From: Sodalis ligni
GTDB lineage: Bacteria; Pseudomonadota; Gammaproteobacteria; Enterobacterales; Enterobacteriaceae
Assembly: GCF_016865525.2 (NCBI RefSeq)
Contig: NZ_CP075169.1
Coordinates: 4,650,337-4,714,336, forward strand
DNA: 64,000 nt
Direction: 5' to 3'
Under the pieces are notes generated by a model. That model was given only the letters and a program-made list of their open reading frames with translations. It made no database searches and had not been told where the DNA came from. The position numbers were made by a program, and so were the translations under genes. Shown piece after piece: positions 10,091 to 18,864 of this stretch. How positions within the stretch are numbered: the stretch's first letter is position 1; each line of letters begins with the position of its first letter.

Positions 10091-10888
10091 ATGCGACCAG
10101 AGCAAAGGCGCTTGGCGATAATAGAACTACTTAGTGAACATCATAAACTCACCGTGGACTTTTTGGCTGAGCATTTGAGTGCTTCAAAGGAAACCATCCG
10201 GCGCGATCTGACCGATCTGGCAAACATAGGGCAACTTCGCAAATTCCATGGCGGGGCGGCAATACTGGATAATACGCTCCAGGAAGGCGAGTTCAGCGCG
10301 CGCCTGAGTGAAAACGCACAGGAAAAACGCGCAATTGCCCTCGCGGCAACCTCGTTATTTCACAAAAATGATTCAATATTCATTGATACCGGGACAACGA
10401 CCCTTGCGTTCGCCCGTGAATTGGCGGTCAATGCCAAGGAATTGACGATTATCACCAACTCGGTTTCTATTACGCAAGTACTGGCGCGAAGCAGCGGAAA
10501 CCATAAAGTGTACTTGATTGGCGGCCAATACCGTGAGGATGCGGCGGAAAATCTTGGCCCGCTTGCCGTGGCGCAAATTTCCATGTTTCATGTGTCGGAT
10601 GCCGTGATTACCGTGGGGGCTATGGATGAAAATGGCGTCATGGACTATGACCTGGAAGAAGCCGAGATCGCGCGTGCGATGATCGCTCAGGCAAAACAGG
10701 TTACGGTACTGGCCGATCACAGCAAAATAGGCCGCTCGGCCCTGTTCACACTCTGTTCATTGAAAGATATCCATCGGTTGGTCACGGACCGTTTGCCGGG
10801 TAAAGCGTTCTATAATGCGCTGCAAGATGCCGGCATCGAATGTATTGTTTCTGCAGAAGGGATGAGACTCAGCAATGCAATCGATTAA
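10091..10888 (+). CDS. DeoR/GlpR-family transcriptional repressor
   Basis: A 265-residue regulator. The N-terminal winged helix (recognition region ASKETIRRDLTDL, residues 35-47) is followed by a DeoRC sensor domain with the phosphosugar-isomerase-like motif DTGTTTLAFAREL and the ITNS loop, which bind a phosphorylated sugar or polyol. It is the last gene of the importer cluster and probably controls the divergent promoters at 4844-5303, where three operator copies are seen (inference). ATG 10091 is preferred over the GTG one codon earlier because of the AAGGG spacing. Confidence 0.9.
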   Translation: MRPEQRRLAIIELLSEHHKLTVDFLAEHLSASKETIRRDLTDLANIGQLRKFHGGAAILDNTLQEGEFSARLSENAQEKRAIALAATSLFHKNDSIFIDTGTTTLAFARELAVNAKELTIITNSVSITQVLARSSGNHKVYLIGGQYREDAAENLGPLAVAQISMFHVSDAVITVGAMDENGVMDYDLEEAEIARAMIAQAKQVTVLADHSKIGRSALFTLCSLKDIHRLVTDRLPGKAFYNALQDAGIECIVSAEGMRLSNAID

Positions 10889-11003
10889 AGGTAATCCGCG
10901 GATTGACCGCGGCGGCCTGCCGGAAATTGCCAAATTCAAGCGGGGAAGATGACGCAGATGGCAGACCGCCGGTAAGGGGCAGTCTGTCGGGGGCAGAAGG
11001 CTA

Positions 11004-12515
11004 TTAAAGTGGGGCAGTGAAGGCGACTTCCCATTGCGGATTGGTGATATCCGCCCAGGGGTACATGCTGTCTTTTGGCAGCCTGGTGAAGGGCAGACTT
11101 TTCAAATCAGAACTGGCAGCGCCGGGCGTCTGTGCTTCGCAAATGGTACCGGCCAGTTTTTCGTAAGCTCCTCTGAAGGACGTTGAAGCCTTTACAACCA
11201 CCAAATCATACAGCGTTGGTTCAATACCATGCGCGCGGTAGAGTTGAGGATCGCCGTTACCCGCCATCCATTCACACACCAGAACATCAAGGTTGCCGAT
11301 TCTTAGCACCGCTGAGCGGCCTATGCGTTGGACCACCCCTCTTCCAGCCGGACCTTCCTGTCGGAATACGCCATCGTGCAGCGATTTAACACGAGCCTGA
11401 CGGGTAACAGACATTGAACGGGGATCGCGGGATGCGCCGATAATGAATTCAGCCTCCCCGCCCACACCGACCTGATGAGCTTTCAACGCTGCGTCAGGTG
11501 CGTTCACGACGACAGCTGAGCGCAAACCGGCTCCATATTGGAGTATTTCAGTGGCAACTGCCATGTTGTCCCCGGTTGCACCGGCGTTGCAGGAGTCAGC
11601 CGAATCAACAAGGATGACCGGTTTTGCTGTATCTGCTTTGAGCGCTCGTTCAATGACTTCTTTTACAGAGGTCAGCTTAATACGGAAATCATGGCGTTTT
11701 GAGTAGAGCAAGCTTGCAAGTTCCTTGGCGTATTTCTCAGCTTGCTCTCGGTTGTCAGCAACCACAACGACAGAGGAATTGGCTTTAGGAATATCAAGCC
11801 AGGGTTGCATTTGATAGAAAGAAAAATCAATGAGCCGGCCCTCAGCCACCAGCTTCCTGCCGTAGTCAATAATCTCCTTGAATGCTCCTTTTAGGGTGTT
11901 ATAGGCCGCGGCAGGAGCTATCATCGGAACAGGCACCCAGGCCGTAACCGGCTTTCTTTTGCCGGAGATGGCATCCAGCGCCAGCGCGGCTGTGCGGTAC
12001 CCCGTCTCGACATAATCAACGTGAGGATATGTCAGATATGCCAGTATGATGTTGGTATTGCTGATTAACGTGTCAGAAATATAAGCATGGAGATCGGACG
12101 AAACGGCAATGACCGTTTTATCTCCCACAATCACCCTGATTCGCCGGGTGATTTCTCCTTCCGGGTCATCATATTCCGTTGTCATTAACGCACCATGATA
12201 CGATATGAGACCGCCGTCTAGAGGTAATCTTTCTTTAATCTGGGGGATATTTTTTGACAGGTAATGACCCATGACGGACTTTTCAGCTACCCCGCCGCTC
12301 TGGCAGGCCATCACCGTTCCGCATACCACTTCAGCAAGCGGGGCTTTCTCATTCAACGCTTTGAAGAAGCCGCCGATTGCACATTGTTGGCCTTCAAACT
12401 CCTTTCGCACCCGCTCTCCTTCGTATTCTCCCGTCTGTCTCCAGAATTCGAGGGAAGAAAGGACAGGATTGAAAGAGTTACTCTCCTGACGAAATTCGGT
12501 AATAAGGATCTTCAT
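11004..12515 (-). CDS. M81 (MlrC) metallopeptidase-family protein
   Basis: A 503-residue member of the MlrC/DUF1485 family, named after microcystinase C. The N-terminal TEFRQESNSFNP, the SSDLHAYISD metal-site segment, YPHVDYVETG with a second His, and VDSADSCNAGATGDN (near residue 300) are hallmark positions. Many members in metabolic operons do not act on microcystin, and substrates are mostly unknown; a role in hydrolysing an amide or cyclic compound before phosphorylation is a guess. It overlaps the start of the upstream kinase gene by one base, so the two are cotranscribed. Confidence 0.88.
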   Translation of the reverse strand: MKILITEFRQESNSFNPVLSSLEFWRQTGEYEGERVRKEFEGQQCAIGGFFKALNEKAPLAEVVCGTVMACQSGGVAEKSVMGHYLSKNIPQIKERLPLDGGLISYHGALMTTEYDDPEGEITRRIRVIVGDKTVIAVSSDLHAYISDTLISNTNIILAYLTYPHVDYVETGYRTAALALDAISGKRKPVTAWVPVPMIAPAAAYNTLKGAFKEIIDYGRKLVAEGRLIDFSFYQMQPWLDIPKANSSVVVVADNREQAEKYAKELASLLYSKRHDFRIKLTSVKEVIERALKADTAKPVILVDSADSCNAGATGDNMAVATEILQYGAGLRSAVVVNAPDAALKAHQVGVGGEAEFIIGASRDPRSMSVTRQARVKSLHDGVFRQEGPAGRGVVQRIGRSAVLRIGNLDVLVCEWMAGNGDPQLYRAHGIEPTLYDLVVVKASTSFRGAYEKLAGTICEAQTPGAASSDLKSLPFTRLPKDSMYPWADITNPQWEVAFTAPL

Positions 12516-14005
12516 TAATACTCTCCGTTTAAGTCACGGTGGATGTCTTTAAGCGCTGAATGAATTTTCATATATACCCGGTAGTTGTTGTCGTAGACGT
12601 CCTTGTTGCCAGGATTGGGAATGAACTCTTTTTGGATGGCCACCTTGTCTGCCATTGTATTCAGATCATTGAGCCAGCCCAGCCCCATTGCCGCGCAGTA
12701 GTAGGCACCAATCGTTCCTGTATAGCGGGGAGCTTCCGGGATTTGCACCTTAATTTGAAGAATGTCAGCAAGCATCTGCATCCAGACATCATTTACCGCA
12801 CCGCCACCCACAACGCGGATATGATTCTGCAGGCGACCGGACAGTCCATGAAGCCGCTCAAGGTTGTGGCGATGCGTAAAGCAGATGCTCTCCATCATGG
12901 CTCTGGCCATATGACGCCGGTCATGATTGATGGAAAGGTTCAGGAAAAAACCTTTGGCGTTTTGGGAGAACGGAGCAAGCTCACCGTTCAGCCAGTGCGC
13001 GGCGATGACACCTTCGCTACCAGGCGCTATTTGACCGGCTTCTTTGCTAATGAGGTTATAGATGTCCGATTCAAGTATGGTACGTTCGACCCTGTAAACC
13101 TGATTGGCCAGCCAGTCCAGCGCCAGGCAACCGGTCTGCAGTGCATAAACAGCCCCTTGCGTTTCACGATCGATTGAGAAATATAATGGCGCGTCCAGAT
13201 CAGAACGTTTACCGATGATGCTGACCAGCCAGGATGATGTCCCAAAATAGAGATGGACATCATCCAGCTGAGAGCGCCCTACCCCCCACGTAATCGCCAC
13301 AAGGTCACCAAAACCGCCGAAGACAGGCACATCACCGCGCAGGCCCAGTTCGTCGGCAGCGGCTGCCGTCAGCACTCCTATCGTCTCCTGTGCTTTGCGG
13401 GAGAGTGGAAATTTATCCAGATCATCCATGAGATCGGCAGCCCTGAGGACCTGCTGATAATAGTCGTTCAGCTCAGGATTATCTGAACGGATAAAATCAT
13501 CTGAAGGCTCGGTGAAAAGGTTGCCGGTAGCTTTGTATTTGAAATAGGTATTCAACCCGACAATATGGTTCGACTGTTGCCAGATCTCCGGCTGGTTTTC
13601 TTTTAACCACATGAGCCGCGGCCAGTATTCCTGACCTGTCCCGACGAATGTCCCCGCTGATTTATTCAGGCGTTCTGCCTGGACAACTGCCCGACTGTCC
13701 ATCCAGATGATACTGTCGCGCAGAACTTCTCCCTGATTATTCAGACAGATAATGTTTTTCCATGGCGCGACGAATACCACGCCATGAACATCATCCCTTG
13801 CTACTGAGCTTTTGCGCATCACCACCCGACTGGTTTCACAAATATGCTTCCAAATAACCTCAGGATCCTGTTCTGCCCAGCCGTTTTCAGGTTGTTTTAT
13901 CGGATAGCTTGCCCCGCCTTCGGCAACCACTTTTCCCCACTCATCAATCAACGCAGTTTTAAGTGACGAGGTACCGATATCAAAAGTCATGATGTGCTTA
14001 GGCAT
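12515..14005 (-). CDS. FGGY-family carbohydrate kinase, xylulokinase/gluconokinase-like
   Basis: A 496-residue kinase: FDIGTSSLKTALID at the N-terminus is the phosphate loop, IIWMDSRAVVQ the substrate/Mg segment, VVGGGAVNDVWMQMLAD the C-terminal adenosine motif. It differs from the glycerol-kinase-like enzyme at 670 and is nearer the xylulokinase branch. It is cotranscribed with the M81 protein and divergent from a broken DeoR gene, so these three make a small catabolic locus of unknown substrate. The sugar specificity cannot be read from the sequence. Confidence 0.88.
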   Translation of the reverse strand: MPKHIMTFDIGTSSLKTALIDEWGKVVAEGGASYPIKQPENGWAEQDPEVIWKHICETSRVVMRKSSVARDDVHGVVFVAPWKNIICLNNQGEVLRDSIIWMDSRAVVQAERLNKSAGTFVGTGQEYWPRLMWLKENQPEIWQQSNHIVGLNTYFKYKATGNLFTEPSDDFIRSDNPELNDYYQQVLRAADLMDDLDKFPLSRKAQETIGVLTAAAADELGLRGDVPVFGGFGDLVAITWGVGRSQLDDVHLYFGTSSWLVSIIGKRSDLDAPLYFSIDRETQGAVYALQTGCLALDWLANQVYRVERTILESDIYNLISKEAGQIAPGSEGVIAAHWLNGELAPFSQNAKGFFLNLSINHDRRHMARAMMESICFTHRHNLERLHGLSGRLQNHIRVVGGGAVNDVWMQMLADILQIKVQIPEAPRYTGTIGAYYCAAMGLGWLNDLNTMADKVAIQKEFIPNPGNKDVYDNNYRVYMKIHSALKDIHRDLNGEY

Positions 14006-14184
14006 TATGGCCTCCTGTCGTTACCGCGATTTCCTGATGCTGGGTAATGCGGACTCGCCATTGTTACCTCCTGCCAGTAAGAGATGTATTGTTTTTGTTG
14101 TTTACATGTGTTTATTGATATAAAAAACACAATATCAACATAAATATCACAATAACTGACAGATACGCGTTGGCACTCATAGGT

Positions 14185-14218
14185 TTTTGTGATGACACAG
14201 CACATATCTTTCACAAAA
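14185..14218. promoter_or_regulatory. Inverted repeat in the divergent kinase/deoR promoter region
   Basis: TTTTGTGA (14185-14192) and TCACAAAA (14211-14218) are exact inverted copies separated by 18 bp in the 373-bp gap between the kinase and the DeoR-type gene. The spacing is too long for a CRP site. It is a candidate operator for the local regulator. Confidence 0.35.
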
Positions 14219-14378
14219 GGAAAGATTTTGGCCAAAGCCACATAATAGCCACACTTCCCCTATTCTTCCGTGTCAGGAATCTGCTATTTTCAAGCCATTC
14301 AATAGTTCAACTATCGGTGCGTTCAGGCACCGGTGTCATGTATTTCTCACAGGTTATAGCTATGCAGGCGGGACACTG

Positions 14379-15141
14379 ATGGATTATTCAAACGGCGCGG
14401 AAAGAAGGAATATCATACTCGATAAGCTCGCAGAGCATGGACAGGTATTCGTTAACGATCTCGCCGAGTTTTTGATGTTTCCCAGGAGACCATCAGGCGC
14501 GATTTCAACAAACTCGAAGAGCTGCGCTACATCAAGAAAGTACATGGAGGCGCTGTCAGCGCCCAGTTTGGCTTCGAGCTGGAATTTAAAGAACGCTCAA
14601 AACTCGCTGAGGATGAAAAGAAAGCCATCGCTATCAAAGCGGCTCGGATGATCAAGCCTGGAGACTCATTACTTATCGACTTTGGTACGACAACGCTTGA
14701 ATTTGCCCGCCAGATAGTTTCCATCAATGGCCTGACCGTGATTACCAATTCACCCATCATCGCGAATCTTTTCATGAGAACAGCACCACTAATCTGATCC
14801 TTATCGGTGGACAATTCGGCACATCCAAAATGGAATGTATAGGTTCCATTGCGCTGCAGTCTATAAGCAGTTTTTATGCTGATTATGCAGTAATTGGAGC
14901 CGGCGCTGTCAGTCCGGACGCGGGAATTATGGACCAGAATCTGGATGAAGCGGCCATTGCCCGCCAGATGATTAAGCAAAGCAATCAAACCATCGTTCTG
15001 GCTGATGGGCATAAATTGAACAATCGGGCCACATCGCTAGTGGCCGGTTGGAAAGAAGTATCTTGGCTGTTTACTTCCGATCCTGATCAGAAAATAAAAA
15101 ATCTCGTTTTTCCTAAAGATCTAAAAGTAGTCATTGCCTGA
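14379..15141 (+). pseudogene. DeoR/GlpR-family regulator with two frameshifts
   Basis: The start MDYSNGAERRNIILDKLAEH is a DeoR wing-helix. In successive frames the rest of the family is found: DVSQETIRRDFNKLEELRYI, HGGAVSAQ, DFGTTTLEFARQI, ITNSPIIANL, LILIGGQF, QSNQTIVLADGHKLN and a C-terminus at 15141. The frames change at T runs 14469-14473 and 14769-14772; one extra T at each restores a protein of about 254 residues. It would have been the repressor for the divergent kinase/M81 operon. If the frameshifts are real the operon has lost its local repressor. Confidence 0.85.
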
Positions 15142-15246
15142 CCGTCATCATTTCAGCTTTAAAGCCCGATTCATCGGGCTGAATGGGTAAACATACGGTC
15201 CAGGAGCCACGCTTTTGACCGGTCGCCAGCAACGCGAACATAAAGA

Positions 15247-16218
15247 TCATGCTGCCAAAAGCGCCTTCGCGACATTTTCATCGCAGATCAGCACATGACA
15301 AAGCCCGGCACGGATGGCGGCCAGAATAATAGCGTATTTATGGGTCCCGCCCGCGGCCAGCACCAGCTGTCCGGTTTTTTTCAAATCCTCAATCGAGGGA
15401 TTGATCACTTTTTGCGCTAAAGGGTGCTTTACTTTTTTTCCCTGGACATCCAGATAGTGACCGCAAATATCTCCCACAGCGCCCGCTTCAATCAGCGAAA
15501 GGCGTGATGGCTCGTCAATGACGCCATATTCCAGAGCTTTGGATTGTTCAGAGAGATCGATAGCGCTCAGGAGCGCCATGTCCAGTTGGCCTGCCATGGA
15601 AAGCACCGACCTCACCGGCTCACTGGCCACCAGGGCGTCACGTAGCGTTTCAGAGGAAGCGAACATCGGTGCGGTAACATAAAAACATTTTGCATTGAGC
15701 GCCCGCGCGACAGACGCGGCGTTGTCATAAGGGTTGATTCTGGTGCTTTCAGCCAGGCCTCCGCAAAGCAGCACAACGCGATCGCCCCCTTCCGGTCGTG
15801 GCAAAAAGTTCTGGGCAGCCGTATGAATGGTGCCTCCCCAGCTTATGCCGAGCGTGCCTGATGGCGGCAGATTTTCAGAGATATATTGCCCTGCCGCCGA
15901 GCCGACCATCGCCCTGACATCATCACCTTCGATTGGCGTCGGGACGACGATAACCCGGCCGAGACCAAATTTTGCGGTAAGGGCGTTTTCCAGATCGATG
16001 CGCACAGCAACGGCCTGGGGCAAAATGATCTGCACAAACCCTGACGTTCTCGCTTCACCCAGGATTCGGTTGACCTTTTTACGGGTGATATTCAGGTGGC
16101 GCGCAATCACATCCTGAGTCTGACCCTCTTTGAAGTAGTGCCAGCAGATCCGCGCAATCAACGCGTTTTCATCCTGAGCGCTTTTACTTTCTTCCAAAAT
16201 TTTTTCCCTGATAATCAT
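15247..16218 (-). CDS. SorC-family sugar-binding transcriptional regulator
   Basis: A 323-residue protein. An N-terminal helix-turn-helix (QTDVIARHLNITRKKVNRIL region, here with QTQDVIARHLNITRKKVNR, residues 30-50) precedes a SorC effector domain (GISWGGTIHTAA, LLCGGLAES, LAAGGTHKYAIILAAI) that binds phosphorylated sugars in the family. The start at ATG 16218 is chosen because the family begins near here; upstream codons lack homology. A perfect inverted repeat lies 29 bp upstream, between this gene and the divergent phosphonate-type operon, so it likely controls both itself and that operon. Confidence 0.88.
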   Translation of the reverse strand: MIIREKILEESKSAQDENALIARICWHYFKEGQTQDVIARHLNITRKKVNRILGEARTSGFVQIILPQAVAVRIDLENALTAKFGLGRVIVVPTPIEGDDVRAMVGSAAGQYISENLPPSGTLGISWGGTIHTAAQNFLPRPEGGDRVVLLCGGLAESTRINPYDNAASVARALNAKCFYVTAPMFASSETLRDALVASEPVRSVLSMAGQLDMALLSAIDLSEQSKALEYGVIDEPSRLSLIEAGAVGDICGHYLDVQGKKVKHPLAQKVINPSIEDLKKTGQLVLAAGGTHKYAIILAAIRAGLCHVLICDENVAKALLAA

Positions 16219-16246
16219 AGTATTGTCTCTAATATGGAAAGTATAG

Positions 16247-16276
16247 CACATTTGTTCCCGTTAATTCACAAATGTG
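16247..16276. promoter_or_regulatory. Perfect inverted-repeat operator candidate
   Basis: CACATTTGT (16247-16255) and ACAAATGTG (16268-16276) are exact inverted copies 12 bp apart, centred between the divergent SorC-type regulator and the phnA-like operon. It is the obvious regulator site in this gap. Confidence 0.6.
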
Positions 16277-16331
16277 TCATTCATGAATGGTAGATTCACC
16301 ACCATCAAGATTTTCATAAGAGAGAATACCC

Positions 16332-17585
16332 ATGCCAGAATGCAATAATATTTACAGCGATAAAAAAACCGTCACTGTTAATGGCCGTGAATATCAGTGG
16401 CCCGTTCAATCGACTGTGGTGGTTTGTTTCGATGGATGCGATCCCCAATACATCGACGCCGCGAGCCAGGCCGGTCTGATACCGAATCTGGACAAAATGC
16501 GTGGCAGCGGCTTTGCCGGTAAGGCATTGGCCAGCATGCCGACCTTCACCAATCCCAATAACGTCTCCATCGTGTGCGGCGTATCGCCGAATGTGCATGG
16601 CGTCTCCGGCAACTTCTATTTTGACCGCGAAACGGGCAAAGACGTCATGATGGTTGACTCCTCCCCGGTGCGGGCGCCAACGCTGCTTTCGGCATTCTCC
16701 CGTGCGGGCGCAAAGGTTGTTGCGATCACGGCGAAAGATAAACTGCGCAAGGCGCTGGGCAAGGACCTGGATGGCATTGCTTTCTCTGCTGAAAAAGCCA
16801 ACGACGCCACCGAAGCAGAGAACGGCATAGGCAATGTCGAAGCGCTTGTTGGCCGAAGCGCGCCAGACCAGTACTCAGCCGATCTTTCACTCTTCGTGCT
16901 GGATGCGGGCATCACATTGCTGGAAACCACCCGGCCGGACATCTGCTACCTGTCGCTATCCGATTATGTACAGCACAAACATGCGCCCAACGATCCTCAA
17001 GCACTCGAATTTATGGTGGCCGTCGACCAGCGTCTGGGAAAAATGCTGTCGCTTGGCGCGCGGTTAGGCATCGTTGCCGATCATGGCATGAGTGATATGG
17101 CTGATGCCGGGGGCAATCCGCGTATTGTTTACCTTTCAGATCTGCTGGACGAAGCATTCGGGGCAGGAAAATGCCGGGTGATCTGCCCGATTACCGACCC
17201 GTTCGTTCGCCACCACGGTGCGCTGGGCGGGTTTATCCGCATTCATCTCATGGCCCCGGATATCGCCATCCATGACGTGCTGAATTTTGTCCGCAATATC
17301 CCCGGTGTCGCACTGGCGCTGCCACGGGATGAAGCCTGCCTGATGTTCGAAGTGGCCGACGATCGTGAAGGCGACATCGCGGTTGTTGCGATTAAAGGAG
17401 TGGCTCTGGGAGCCGGCAAAGCCGACCACGATCTGTCGCAACTTTCCGGTGCTCGTCTGCGCTCCCATGGCAGCCTCACCGAACAGGTCGTTCCTTTTAT
17501 TACCTCAATCCCGGTGAAAGCCGATCCGACGCACCGGCTGCGCAACTTTGACATCTTCTTCGCACTACTGAACGAGGCTATCTGA
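16332..17585 (+). CDS. phnA: Phosphonoacetate hydrolase-like enzyme (alkaline phosphatase superfamily)
   Basis: A 417-residue metal-dependent C-P or P-O hydrolase. It shows VVVCFDGCDPQYID (first metal Asp), MPTFTNPNNVS (nucleophile Thr), SDYVQHKHAP (Asp/His), IVADHGMSDM (Asp-His) and FVRHHGALGG (last His), all in the order of the two-zinc site of phosphonoacetate hydrolase. The family reaction turns phosphonoacetate into acetate and phosphate; relatives also cleave phosphodiesters. It is the first gene of a five-gene operon whose later members import a phosphorus-containing solute. It ends in TGATG, overlapping the next start. Confidence 0.85.
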   Translation: MPECNNIYSDKKTVTVNGREYQWPVQSTVVVCFDGCDPQYIDAASQAGLIPNLDKMRGSGFAGKALASMPTFTNPNNVSIVCGVSPNVHGVSGNFYFDRETGKDVMMVDSSPVRAPTLLSAFSRAGAKVVAITAKDKLRKALGKDLDGIAFSAEKANDATEAENGIGNVEALVGRSAPDQYSADLSLFVLDAGITLLETTRPDICYLSLSDYVQHKHAPNDPQALEFMVAVDQRLGKMLSLGARLGIVADHGMSDMADAGGNPRIVYLSDLLDEAFGAGKCRVICPITDPFVRHHGALGGFIRIHLMAPDIAIHDVLNFVRNIPGVALALPRDEACLMFEVADDREGDIAVVAIKGVALGAGKADHDLSQLSGARLRSHGSLTEQVVPFITSIPVKADPTHRLRNFDIFFALLNEAI

Positions 17586-18862
17586 TGCGCCGCGCCATAG
17601 TTGTCATTCTTGACGGTTTACGTCGGGATTTGATCGGTGAGGAAAATACGCCTCATCTGTATGCATTTGCCCGCCGTGCCGAGCAGTTCTCCGCTCACCG
17701 TACCGTGTTCCCGAGCTGCACCCGAGTGGTATCGGCCAGCATCGCTACCGGCTGCCGGCCGGCCCGTCATGGGATGGCGGGAAATACCATGGTGCTGACA
17801 GAAAATGGCCGTCTGGTCCGCCATGATGCGGGTAAACCGGATTTTCTCCAGCACAAGCGCAACGTCACCGGCCGCTCTTTGCATGTTCCGACGATGGCGG
17901 AACACCTCGCGGACGAGGGCGGCGTGGTGATTTTCAGTAATGTCTCGCCGGGGGCGGCCTATGCCCACGATCCGGATGGATTTGGCCATGTCTACCATCG
18001 CGCGGGGTCATTTGGCCCCGGTCGCCAGCCCGTTCCTCCGCTTGACGAGCTCAACATTGCGCTGGACACCGAGGGCGAAAGCGTGATGACCGACAGGTTT
18101 ATTACACGGGTGGTTAGCGCCCATGATTGTCCGTCCGTGGGCGTTCTCTGGATGGGCGAACCCGACGCGTCCCAGCACAATCTGCCATTAGGATCACCCG
18201 AACATCTGGCCATCCTTCGCAGCGCGGACAGTCACGCGGGGCGGGTGATTGCCGCCGTTGAGGCCATGGCCGATCGACAAGACATTTTGCTGCTGGTCGG
18301 CTCGGATCACGGTCACCAAATCGTGGATGGGGTCATTAATGTTGAAGCTGAGCTGGTCAGCGCGGGTCTGAAAAACAGCATGGAATCGGATGATGTGGTT
18401 GTGGCGTCGAACGGAACCTCGGTACTGATTTACCTGCATCCCGACGTGTCCGGCAGGAAGTCAGAGATTGAGATCTTCCTGCGCGATCGCGCCTGGGCAG
18501 GCCAGGTGTTCTCGCGCTGTGAGTTTGCGTCGGCGGGTATCCCCCTTGAGGCAGGCCCGGAATTCGCCGTTTCCATGCTCAGCACCGACGAAACAAATGA
18601 CTACGGCGTGGCCGGAAAAGGGTTCACGGCCCGACGCGCGGGGGATAAAGCAGATATCCTCGGTGCCGGGCAGCATGGCGGTATGGGCACTTATGAACAG
18701 ATGCCGTTCCTGATGGCTGCGGGACAGGGTTTTACCCCGGATAGCGTGCGCACATCACCCAGTTGCGTGATTGATATTGCTCCCACCATTTTCACCCACC
18801 TGGGTAAACCGCTGCCGTCATTTGATGGCCAGGCCCTGCAACACGAAAGTCGTGAGGAGTAA
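17585..18862 (+). CDS. Alkaline-phosphatase-superfamily phosphodiesterase/phosphatase
   Basis: A 425-residue protein of the same superfamily as its neighbour: VVILDGLRRDLIG (metal Asp), FPSCTRVVSASIATG (Thr nucleophile in SCTR), WMGEPDASQHNLPLG (Asp/His), VGSDHGHQIVDG (Asp-His) and GAGQHGGMGTYEQMP (last His). It resembles nucleotide pyrophosphatase/phosphodiesterases. It starts on the last base of the phnA-like stop codon, so it is coupled to it. The two enzymes plausibly act in sequence, one opening a phosphodiester and the other releasing phosphate or cleaving the C-P bond (inference). Confidence 0.85.
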   Translation: MRRAIVVILDGLRRDLIGEENTPHLYAFARRAEQFSAHRTVFPSCTRVVSASIATGCRPARHGMAGNTMVLTENGRLVRHDAGKPDFLQHKRNVTGRSLHVPTMAEHLADEGGVVIFSNVSPGAAYAHDPDGFGHVYHRAGSFGPGRQPVPPLDELNIALDTEGESVMTDRFITRVVSAHDCPSVGVLWMGEPDASQHNLPLGSPEHLAILRSADSHAGRVIAAVEAMADRQDILLLVGSDHGHQIVDGVINVEAELVSAGLKNSMESDDVVVASNGTSVLIYLHPDVSGRKSEIEIFLRDRAWAGQVFSRCEFASAGIPLEAGPEFAVSMLSTDETNDYGVAGKGFTARRAGDKADILGAGQHGGMGTYEQMPFLMAAGQGFTPDSVRTSPSCVIDIAPTIFTHLGKPLPSFDGQALQHESREE

Positions 18863-18864
18863 AA

